DNA of 21,401 bases from Paracoccaceae bacterium (GTDB lineage: Bacteria; Pseudomonadota; Alphaproteobacteria; Rhodobacterales; Rhodobacteraceae), in the NCBI GenBank assembly GCA_025458985.1, contig JALORM010000022.1:1-21401 (forward strand). The letters are read 5' to 3'. Shown one piece after another: positions 15,227 through 21,401 of this stretch (its first letter is position 1; every line of letters begins with the position of its first letter). The position numbers and the translations under genes were made by a program. Under the pieces are notes generated by a model, which was given only the letters and a program-made list of their open reading frames with translations, did not search any database and was not told the DNA's origin.

Positions 15227-15654
15227 CACGGCTGACCCGTCGCAGGGTGCTTGTCGCCGGGGCTGCGGGCATCGCCGGCGGCTTTGCCGGCTGGTCGCTG
15301 TCCTCCGGGTTCGGCGACCACATCCTGCGCATCGTCGGCGAAAGCTTCGGCCCCGAGTTCGCCGCGGCAGACGGCGCCCGCCAGTTCGTGTCGGACCTGC
15401 TTGACCGGTTGCAGCAGGACCGGCCCGGAGAGTTCGTGCTGGAAGAGGTCTTCTACCGGGCGCGTCCCATCGCCTTCCCCGAACTGCTGCCGCAGGAGCG
15501 TCAGGTCGCCGACCTCGTGGCGACCGAATTCGCGCTCGCGTCGAACGTGCTTCAGGTGATCGCGGGCACCGAGCAGACGTTCGAGTACTTCGGCCTCTTC
15601 TCTCCGGCGACGGCCCCGTGCCAGAACCCGCTGAGCGCGGCCTGGGCCGTGTGA
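15223..15654 (+). CDS. Small Tat-leader protein, putative small subunit of the GMC dehydrogenase
   Basis: This 143-residue protein begins at GTG 15223, with GGGAGG (15212-15217) 5 nt upstream, and overlaps the GMC stop by 4 nt. The N-terminus TRRRVLVAGAAGIAGGFAG is a twin-arginine-type leader: an R-R pair followed by a hydrophobic, Gly/Ala-rich stretch. The rest is acidic and mostly helical by appearance, ending GLFSPATAPCQNPLSAAWAV. I do not recognise a named domain. Size, Tat leader and coupling to a GMC gene resemble the small subunits of FAD-dependent glucose, gluconate and fructose dehydrogenases, whose Tat signal carries the leaderless catalytic subunit across the membrane. By that analogy this would be the export partner and chaperone of the GMC protein. 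Confidence 0.6.
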   Translation: MTRLTRRRVLVAGAAGIAGGFAGWSLSSGFGDHILRIVGESFGPEFAAADGARQFVSDLLDRLQQDRPGEFVLEEVFYRARPIAFPELLPQERQVADLVATEFALASNVLQVIAGTEQTFEYFGLFSPATAPCQNPLSAAWAV

Positions 15655-15688
15655 CCCTCCGCCGTCCTGCCGCGTTCGCGGCGCCGGT

Positions 15689-17200
15689 TCACGCGCCTCG
15701 GCGCATCCGCCCAGCCTCTGCCCCGCGCGGCCTGCGCCGCGCGACCGAGGGTGCCCCGCCTTCGCCGGCGAGGCTCCAGTTCCGCCGCGACCGGGCTGGC
15801 TCCGCGGCCAAGGCGGGGGGGGCCTCGGCGCCGGACGACGAACCGGCGGGTACCCGGTAGAGGCAGCGACCGGCCAACGCGCCGCCCACCAGCCATGTGA
15901 TCGGCGTCAGCGTGGCGTTCGGAAGCAGGTCCAGCAGGTTCGCCGACATCACGAGGGCCAGCCCCGCGGTTGCGGGGCTGAGCGCAAGCGAGTTGCGCCG
16001 CAGGGCGAGCACAAGGCTGGGCAGGGTCAGAAGCCCGAATTGCGCGACGTAGCCGAGCCAGCCGAACGCGCCGATGATGATGATCCAGGCGCCGTCAGGC
16101 ACCGTCAGATTGCGGCCGGTCTCAGGTTCGTAGACGAAGCCCCGGCCGAAGAGCCCCCATCCCGCAAGCGGCTTCTCGTTCGCCCGCTCAAGCAGCATGT
16201 CCTCGTTCGCGACCCGGAACCGGAGCGACTCGGCGCGTTCGTCGCTGATCGACTGCGCGATCTCGATCGCCTTGCCGACGGGGACAACATCCGCGCCTCT
16301 CAGCATCGGGTAGAGCAGCACGGTCGCCGCGGCGATGCCGGCGATCAGCAGCTGACCCCGCACCCCCAGCAGCAGGACTACGGGGACAAGACCCATCGCC
16401 AGAACGAAGGCGCCAAGGCTGTTCGACAGGAACAGCACCAGCAGGATGTAGATTGCGGCGAAGGCCCACTGGCCGGCCCTTTGCCCTTCGGCCATCCGCT
16501 GCCGGAACAGCGCGGCCGCCGCGATGGCCGCCATCGCCACGAGGATGGCAAGCCACAGGCCGTGTTCCAGAAACACCACCGGTCGGAACCCGTCGCCGCG
16601 CATGTGCTGGTCGAAGGCATGCGGGAAGAACCCGTAGACCATGATGTTGAGCTGCGGGCTCATCCGCACCTCGAACAGGATCGGCAGCGAATAGACGAGG
16701 ATGCCGATCACCAGGATCCGCAACAGCAGCACGTGGCTTTCGGGCGAGGCGAAGTAGCGCTGCGCAAGCAGGAATGGCAGCAACGACAGCAGCAGGCCCC
16801 CGATGAACGACCCCCCGTCATAGGGGCGCAGGCCCGGCAGGACGCCGGGTCCGACCGGGATCGGTTCGGGGTTGTTGATGACCGTCAGCATTGGCGAGGA
16901 CAGGGCCAGAACCAGAAGAAGCGTTGTCAGCCACCACCGTCGGCTGCCCCGGGTTCCCGCTGCCGCCGCTCCGCCGGCTCCGAGCAGCAGCAGGAGAAAG
17001 GCGGTGGCCACCGGCAGGCCGTCCTTGTCGATCGTCGGAACGCCGGGAAACTCGATGCCGACCACATTCGGCAGCAGCAGGTAGCCCGACAGCAGCGACC
17101 AGCCCAGCGCCGCTGCCGGCGGCAGACGCCGGAACAGGATGAAGACCACCACCGGCCACGCGTAGAAGACGACATAGGCAAAGAGGTTCGGGGTCGGCAC
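15689..17200 (-). CDS. Wzy/O-antigen ligase-like polysaccharide polymerase
   Basis: This 503-residue polytopic membrane protein has about eleven hydrophobic segments, starting LFAYVVFYAWPVVVFILF. A large extracytoplasmic loop precedes the last helices: FRVANEDMLLERANEKPLAG, WGLFGRGFVYEPETG and VPDGAWIIIIGAFGWLGY. A long loop followed by a D-G-x-W...G-x-x-G-Y helix is typical of exopolysaccharide polymerases and O-antigen-ligase-like proteins, which join lipid-linked repeat units in the periplasm. GTG 17200 is chosen because AGGA lies about 8 nt upstream and the first helix follows at once; the frame stays open far upstream but only as a shadow of other genes. About the last 45 residues are a disordered Ala/Arg/Pro-rich tail. 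The gene is convergent with the Tat-leader gene (34-bp gap) and divergent from the GT2 gene (267-bp gap, no clear promoter picked). Confidence 0.75.
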   Translation of the reverse strand: MPTPNLFAYVVFYAWPVVVFILFRRLPPAAALGWSLLSGYLLLPNVVGIEFPGVPTIDKDGLPVATAFLLLLLGAGGAAAAGTRGSRRWWLTTLLLVLALSSPMLTVINNPEPIPVGPGVLPGLRPYDGGSFIGGLLLSLLPFLLAQRYFASPESHVLLLRILVIGILVYSLPILFEVRMSPQLNIMVYGFFPHAFDQHMRGDGFRPVVFLEHGLWLAILVAMAAIAAAALFRQRMAEGQRAGQWAFAAIYILLVLFLSNSLGAFVLAMGLVPVVLLLGVRGQLLIAGIAAATVLLYPMLRGADVVPVGKAIEIAQSISDERAESLRFRVANEDMLLERANEKPLAGWGLFGRGFVYEPETGRNLTVPDGAWIIIIGAFGWLGYVAQFGLLTLPSLVLALRRNSLALSPATAGLALVMSANLLDLLPNATLTPITWLVGGALAGRCLYRVPAGSSSGAEAPPALAAEPARSRRNWSLAGEGGAPSVARRRPRGAEAGRMRRGA

Positions 17201-17467
17201 GGGGCGTCCTGGGCGGCGGGTAGGGGGCAATCGGCCGCGCACTGTCGCATTCTTGGCGGTCGTCCGTCCACCCCCGGCCGCGACGCTGCCTGCGGCCGGG
17301 AAACGGAGAATGACCTGCCCTGGGCATTGTTTCGTCGCGCTTGCGGCGGAAGCGCAGGATGCGGTTTCCCGATTGCAACGCGACGGATCGGGTAGCATGT
17401 TCCGGTCAAGGCCGGCCCCCTTTGCCGGCGTCCGTGGGGCCTTCCCCTCGGGAAAGGACCCGTTTCC

Positions 17468-18451
17468 ATGCCTGCCGACGTTGCCGTCGTCATCGTGAAC
17501 TACCGCACCGCCGACATGGCGATCGCCGCCGCCGACAGCGTTCTGACGCGCGGCGAAGACGGGCTTTCGGTCGAGATCCACGTGGTCGACAATGCCTCGC
17601 CGGGCGACGATGCCGAGGTGCTGCGGCAGGCCGCAGCGCGCTGGGGCGAGGCGGTCACGCTGCATCTCGAGACGACCAACCACGGCTTCGGACGGGGCAA
17701 CAACCTGGTGCTGCGGGCGCTGGCCGCCCGCGAGGATCCGCCGGCGAAGGCCTATCTGCTCAATCCCGATGCCCGTCTCGAGACGAATGCGGTCGCACAG
17801 CTTTCCGCCTTCCTCGACGCGCATCCCAGGGCGGCGGTCGCCGGCAGCGCCATCGTCGACGGAGACGAGGGGCTGCCCGCAGTCTGCGCGTTCCGGTTCC
17901 CCGGTGTGATCTCGGAGTTCGCGGGCGCGGTCCACTTCGGCCCTCTCACCCGCCTTTTCGACCGCTGGATGGTGGCGCTGCCCCCCACGATGGAAACGCG
18001 GCAGGTCGACTGGGTCGCCGGCGCCTCGATGATGGCACGGCTGGACGCGCTGGCCGAGGTCGGGTTCTTCGATCCCGACTACTTCCTCTACTACGAGGAG
18101 GTGGACCTGATGCACCGTCTCCGCCGCAAGGGCTGGGAGGTCTGGCACGTGTCCGAGGCACGGGTGATGCATGTCGCCGGCGCCTCGACCGGCGTCAGCA
18201 CGGCCAATCAGGAGCGTCCGCCGCTTCCGGCCTACTGGTACGACAGCTGGCGGCTCTACTTCAGCAAGCTTCACGGCGCCGGCGGCGCGCGTGCGGTGGC
18301 GCTGGCGCGGCTTGCCGGCACGGTGATCGGCGACCTTCTGTGCCGTCTGCGGCGAAAACCGTCGCGCAACCCGCGGAATTTCGCGTCCGACTTCCGGCAT
18401 CAGGTGGTTCTTCCGCTGTTCGGACTTGGCCAGCCGGGACGGGGTACCTAG
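17468..18451 (+). CDS. GT2-family glycosyltransferase, rhamnosyltransferase-like
   Basis: This is a 327-residue GT-A fold enzyme. VAVVIVNYRTADMA (5-18) and VDNASPG form the nucleotide-sugar site, and LNPDARLE is the N-P-D form of the metal-binding motif. VDWVAGASMMARLDAL and FDPDYFLYYEEVDLMHRL are the acceptor/catalytic block typical of WbbL/RfbF-like rhamnosyltransferases. These enzymes add one sugar from a nucleotide donor to a lipid-linked acceptor on the cytoplasmic face. AAGGA lies about 9 nt before ATG 17468. It is the first of a three-gene plus-strand set with the acetyltransferase 9 bp downstream. The donor sugar cannot be fixed from sequence; rhamnose is only the commonest in the family. 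Confidence 0.85.
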   Translation: MPADVAVVIVNYRTADMAIAAADSVLTRGEDGLSVEIHVVDNASPGDDAEVLRQAAARWGEAVTLHLETTNHGFGRGNNLVLRALAAREDPPAKAYLLNPDARLETNAVAQLSAFLDAHPRAAVAGSAIVDGDEGLPAVCAFRFPGVISEFAGAVHFGPLTRLFDRWMVALPPTMETRQVDWVAGASMMARLDALAEVGFFDPDYFLYYEEVDLMHRLRRKGWEVWHVSEARVMHVAGASTGVSTANQERPPLPAYWYDSWRLYFSKLHGAGGARAVALARLAGTVIGDLLCRLRRKPSRNPRNFASDFRHQVVLPLFGLGQPGRGT

Positions 18452-18460
18452 GTCAATCCC

Positions 18461-19108
18461 ATGCGCCATGATCCAGACATCGTCCCCTCGCAACTCGGAT
18501 TGCGGAACGACAACCCCGAGGGGATCGGATTCTGGGCGCTGGTGGCAGAGGACTTCCGCACCAACGACAGCGACGTCTTCGCCCAGGGGTTCTGGGCGCT
18601 GTTCTGGCACCGCTTCGGCAACTGGCGCATGTCGGTCCGCCCGCGGCTGCTCAGGTTGCCGCTGAGCCTGGTCTACAAGATCATGTTCAAGCTCTGCGAG
18701 TGGTTCTGCGGCATCATGCTTCCCTACACCGTGCGCGTCGGGCGCCGGGTCCGCATCGACCACTTCGGCGGCATGATCCTTGTCGCGGAACAGATCGGCT
18801 CGGACGTCACGATCCGGCAGAACACCAGTTTCGGCATCGCCTCGGTGTCGATGCCGCACGCCAGGCCGAAGATATGCGACCATGCCGACATCGGCGCCGG
18901 GGCGGTCATTCTCGGCGACATAACCGTGGGCCGCGGCGCCGTGGTCGGCGCGAACGCCGTCGTTACCCGCGATGTGCCGGCCTATGCCGTCGTGGGCGGT
19001 GTTCCGGCCCGGCTGATCCGGATGCGCGATCCCGCCGAGATCGGCGATCCGCCCCGGTCCGGCATGGCCCCGCTGGCCGCGCCACCGTCCCGCACGGACT
19101 GCGCGTGA
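18461..19108 (+). CDS. CysE-like hexapeptide-repeat O-acetyltransferase
   Basis: This 215-residue protein has a helical N-terminus and a left-handed beta-helix C-terminus: GSDVTIRQNTSFGIASV, ICDHADIGAGAVILGDITVG and GRGAVVGANAVVTRDVPAYA. It ends with the common VVGGVPARLIRM. VRIDHFGGMILVAEQIG matches the serine acetyltransferase segment with the catalytic histidine, and a second His lies in MPHARPKI. Although CysE-like, its place between two glycosyltransferases points to O-acetylation of a sugar rather than cysteine synthesis; paralogues of this kind are common in capsule and exopolysaccharide loci. An amphipathic or membrane-contacting stretch (LPLSLVYKIMFKLCEWFCG) is present before the beta-helix. 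The gene begins 9 bp after the first GT2 and its stop overlaps the next start by 4 nt. Confidence 0.82.
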   Translation: MRHDPDIVPSQLGLRNDNPEGIGFWALVAEDFRTNDSDVFAQGFWALFWHRFGNWRMSVRPRLLRLPLSLVYKIMFKLCEWFCGIMLPYTVRVGRRVRIDHFGGMILVAEQIGSDVTIRQNTSFGIASVSMPHARPKICDHADIGAGAVILGDITVGRGAVVGANAVVTRDVPAYAVVGGVPARLIRMRDPAEIGDPPRSGMAPLAAPPSRTDCA

Positions 19109-20067
19109 GCGCCGCGCCACCGCGGATCGCCGCCGTGCTGATCGGGCGCAACGAGGGGGCGCGCCTCGTCGCCGCGCTGGCCTCGGTGCCGCCGGGCGTA
19201 TCGCCGGTGATCTATGTCGATTCGGGGTCCACCGACGGGTCGGTCGCGGCGGCCGAGGCGGCCGGGGCCCGGGTTGTCCGGCTGGACCTGACGCGCCCCT
19301 TTACCGCGGCCCGGGCCCGCAACGAAGGGTTCGCGGCGCTTGGCCCCGACCTCCCGGACCTGGTGCAGTTCATCGACGGCGACTGCACGCTTGCCCCGGG
19401 CTGGGTCGAGACCGCGGCCGCGTTCCTGGCCGCCACGCCGGGGGCCGCCGTCGCCTGCGGCCGCCGTCGCGAGCGTTTTCCCGAAGCCTCGGTCTGGAAC
19501 CGGCTCTGCGATGCGGAATGGGATACGCCGGTGGGCCAGGCCAGGGCCTGCGGCGGCGACGCGATGATGCGCGCGGCTGCGTTCGCCGAGGTGGGCGGCT
19601 TCGCCGCGTCGCTGATCGCGGGGGAAGAGCCCGAGCTCTGCGTGCGCCTGCGGGCCGCCGGCTGGGAAGTCTGGCGCCTCGACGCCGAGATGACGTTGCA
19701 CGACGCCGCGATGACCCGCTTCGGCCAGTGGTGGAAGCGGATGCGGCGCGGCGGGCACGCCTTCGCCGAAGGCGCGGCGCTGCATGGGCGTCCGCCCGAA
19801 AGGCACTTCGTCCGCGAGATGCGCAGCGCCCTGGTCTGGGGCCTTGGCGTGCCGCTTGCGGCTGTTGCCGGGGTCGCGGCCTTCGGCCCCTGGGGGCTTC
19901 TGGCGCTTCTGGCATGGCCGCTCCAGGTCCTGCGCCTTGCGCCACGGCTGGGGCTTGTCCGGGCGGGCTTCCTGACGCTCGGCAAGGTTCCCGAGGCGAT
20001 CGGCGTGGCGGAATACTGGCTGCGCCGCCTGCGCGGCCGCCCCGCCGGCCTCATCGAATACAAGTAG
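19105..20067 (+). CDS. GT2-family glycosyltransferase with C-terminal membrane segment
   Basis: This 320-residue protein starts at GTG 19105, overlapping the acetyltransferase stop (GTGA). IAAVLIGRNEG, VIYVDSGSTDGS, and FIDGDCTLAPGWV with its DGD metal motif form the GT-A nucleotide-sugar half. CGGDAMMRAAAFAEVGGF and GEEPELCVRLRAAGWEVWRL form the acceptor half, with the E-E-P-E-L catalytic acids. A hydrophobic segment near 250-285 (LVWGLGVPLAAVAGVAAF and following) probably anchors it to the inner membrane. The longer upstream frame overlaps the acetyltransferase and is not used. Its stop TAG is immediately followed, with no spacer, by the stop of the convergent flippase gene. The sugar and linkage are unknown. 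Confidence 0.85.
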   Translation: MSAAPPRIAAVLIGRNEGARLVAALASVPPGVSPVIYVDSGSTDGSVAAAEAAGARVVRLDLTRPFTAARARNEGFAALGPDLPDLVQFIDGDCTLAPGWVETAAAFLAATPGAAVACGRRRERFPEASVWNRLCDAEWDTPVGQARACGGDAMMRAAAFAEVGGFAASLIAGEEPELCVRLRAAGWEVWRLDAEMTLHDAAMTRFGQWWKRMRRGGHAFAEGAALHGRPPERHFVREMRSALVWGLGVPLAAVAGVAAFGPWGLLALLAWPLQVLRLAPRLGLVRAGFLTLGKVPEAIGVAEYWLRRLRGRPAGLIEYK

Positions 20068-21401
20068 TCAGCCGGCCAGCGCCGCGATCGCCGGCCAGTT
20101 CCACCAGATCGCGGCGCCGGCGACGGCAAGCCCTGCGAGCGCAAAGCCGATGTCGTGGGCAGGATCCCAGGCGCCCAGCCGCGCGACCAGCCAGACCAGC
20201 GCGGGATAGGCGGCCAGGAAGGCCAGCCCCTGCCCGGCCAGCGCCCCGATCAGACCGCCCGACAGGGCGCCAAGGTAGATGCCCGTCAGCACCAGCGCAG
20301 CCTTGATCGCGGTCGCAACGAAGAACCGCCGCGAATCCCCTGCGGTCAGCGCGGCCTGGTCGTAGGTCAGCCCGATCACCACCGGGATCTGGATGCAGGC
20401 GATCAGCACGACGACGGCGCCCGCGTCTCGGTAGCGGTCGTCGTAGAGCAGGTCGACCAGCCAGACCCCGGCGAAGGCCATGGTCGCCAGCAGGGTCATC
20501 AGGCCGCCGGTCACCAGCACGCGCATCTTGCGCAGCTTGAGGAAGTTCTCGCGCGAGGCATGGGGCGGGCAGTCCCGGTAGATCGGGATCAGGACCTTGG
20601 TGATCGCGACCATCCCCAGCGTCATGGGAAAGCTGCCGAGGAAGAAGCCGATGTTGTAGATCCCGAACGCATCGAGCGGCAGGAACTTGCCCAGAATCAG
20701 CTTGTCGCCCTGGGTCAGCAGGAAGCCGCAGATGGTGCTGAGGAAGATCCACTTCCCGAAGCCCACCAGCTCGCGCGCCGACACGCCTTCCCACCGCAGG
20801 CGGTTGCCCTTGCCGGGCAGGAACAGCGTCATCAGCAGCACCTGCATCGCTGTCGTGGCAAGCGTCCCCAGCACCAGCGCCCAGACCGAGCGGAGCCAGA
20901 AGGCAAGCACGATCATCACCGCCAGCGCGACGACCTGCGCGGCCAGGTCCAGGGCGGTGACACGGCCAAGCCGCAGGTGGCGGTTTGCCGTCTCGCGCCG
21001 GGTCGGCATCAGGCCGGCGATCAGGAACTGTACCGATGCCAGCATCAGCATCCCGCCCAGAACGGGCTCGCCGTAGAAGGCCGCGACGGGCTGCGCGGCG
21101 GCGCAGCCGATGGCGAAGAGGACGATCCCGCGCAGGATCTGCAGCGTCCAGGCGGTATCGAGGAAATCGGGCTCGTCGCCGCGCGGGCTGCGGGCAATGG
21201 CCGGGCCGATCCCGAAGTCCGAGAACATCATGAGCCCGATCATGAACACGGTCACCAGGGCCATCAGACCGAAGGCCTCGGGGAACAGAAGGCGGGTCAG
21301 GACGAGGTTCGCGACCAGGCGCATCGCCTGCGAGGCGCCGAAGCCCCCCACGATCAGGGCCGAGCTGCGCAGCGCCCGCGCGGTCAGGCTGCTGCCGGTC
21401 A
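20068..21401 (-). CDS. Oligosaccharide flippase, Wzx/PST family (start codon cut by window edge)
   Basis: This is a MATE-like/PST polysaccharide transporter of about 445 residues and some 12-14 membrane helices. Signatures are RLVANLVLTRLLFPEAFGLM near the N-terminus, FSDFGIGPAIARS, and a central FGKWIFLSTICGFL followed by GDKLILGKFLPLDAFGIYN, typical of the WzxC/ExoT branch. It moves lipid-linked repeat units across the inner membrane for polymerisation. The frame stays open past GTG 21351 to the window end, reading TGSSLTARALRSSALI. The last two bases (ca) would complete an ATG if the next base is T, so nearly the whole gene is present. It is tail to tail with the GT2 gene with zero gap. 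With the Wzy-like protein it makes a Wzx/Wzy-type pathway likely; no initiating phosphoglycosyltransferase is in the window. Confidence 0.85.
   Translation of the reverse strand, partial: TGSSLTARALRSSALIVGGFGASQAMRLVANLVLTRLLFPEAFGLMALVTVFMIGLMMFSDFGIGPAIARSPRGDEPDFLDTAWTLQILRGIVLFAIGCAAAQPVAAFYGEPVLGGMLMLASVQFLIAGLMPTRRETANRHLRLGRVTALDLAAQVVALAVMIVLAFWLRSVWALVLGTLATTAMQVLLMTLFLPGKGNRLRWEGVSARELVGFGKWIFLSTICGFLLTQGDKLILGKFLPLDAFGIYNIGFFLGSFPMTLGMVAITKVLIPIYRDCPPHASRENFLKLRKMRVLVTGGLMTLLATMAFAGVWLVDLLYDDRYRDAGAVVVLIACIQIPVVIGLTYDQAALTAGDSRRFFVATAIKAALVLTGIYLGALSGGLIGALAGQGLAFLAAYPALVWLVARLGAWDPAHDIGFALAGLAVAGAAIWWNWPAIAALAG

Noticed and set aside
16040..17395. 451-residue plus-strand open frame opposite the Wzy-like gene
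   Set aside because: Charged, Gln/Arg/His-rich antisense translation of membrane helices, typical of a shadow frame.
17201..17467. Promoter TTGCAA-N17-CATGTT before the first GT2 gene
   Set aside because: The -10 match is poor and alphaproteobacterial promoters are hard to call by eye; not supported well enough to list.

Overview
This is a 21.4 kb, very GC-rich window with tight gene packing and many 4-nt ATGA/GTGA start-stop overlaps. Base composition and protein style suggest an alphaproteobacterium, plausibly a Rhodobacterales relative. That placement is an inference: no rRNA or other marker gene is present. All recognisable genes concern surface carbohydrate or extracellular matrix, and I see no tRNA, rRNA, insertion sequence or CRISPR array.

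Region 1 (1-7978) looks like a polyprenyl-phosphoryl-arabinose (DPA-type) production and transfer module. A minus-strand operon runs HAD-UbiA fusion (7978-6479), GtrA-like protein (6482-6057), DprE1-like oxidase (6060-4714), DprE2-like reductase (4717-3950), then a GT-C membrane glycosyltransferase (3923-2304). The first four genes overlap by 4 nt each. In mycobacteria the same functions make decaprenyl-phosphoryl-D-arabinofuranose from PRPP: UbiA-type phosphoribosyltransferase, phosphatase, DprE1/DprE2 epimerase pair and a GtrA-like membrane protein. A second GT-C protein (720-2354, +) meets the first tail to tail with a 51-bp overlap. It is preceded by the 3' end of an SGNH-hydrolase-like gene (1-648).

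Region 2 (7979-13804) holds a 633-bp divergent intergenic region and a giant extracellular-type protein gene. Its parts are three PA14 domains, two long Gly-Gly-Ser-Thr repeat linkers with His-Asp-His insertions, a G8 domain, a right-handed beta-helix and a C-terminal cadherin/tandem-95-like domain. The reading frame breaks inside the G8 domain near 11512, so the sequence as given encodes two pieces. A GNRA-loop hairpin at 13608-13635 follows the gene.

Region 3 (13805-15654) is a two-gene unit: a GMC-family flavin oxidoreductase and a small protein with a twin-arginine leader, overlapping by 4 nt. This layout resembles a dehydrogenase exported by riding on a Tat-signal-bearing small subunit.

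Region 4 (15689-21401) is a polysaccharide assembly block. It contains a Wzy/O-antigen-ligase-like membrane protein (-), then a plus-strand operon of a GT2 glycosyltransferase, a CysE-like hexapeptide acetyltransferase and a second GT2. A Wzx/PST-type flippase (-) abuts that operon tail to tail and is cut by the window edge at its start codon.

The main hypothesis is that the window encodes an arabinofuranose-decorated surface system. Lipid-linked arabinose from the DPA operon would be transferred by the GT-C enzymes either to the polysaccharide built by the Wzx/Wzy block or to the Ser/Thr-rich GGST linkers of the adjacent PA14-G8 protein. The pathway assignment rests on family motifs; the acceptor is inference from gene neighbourhood.
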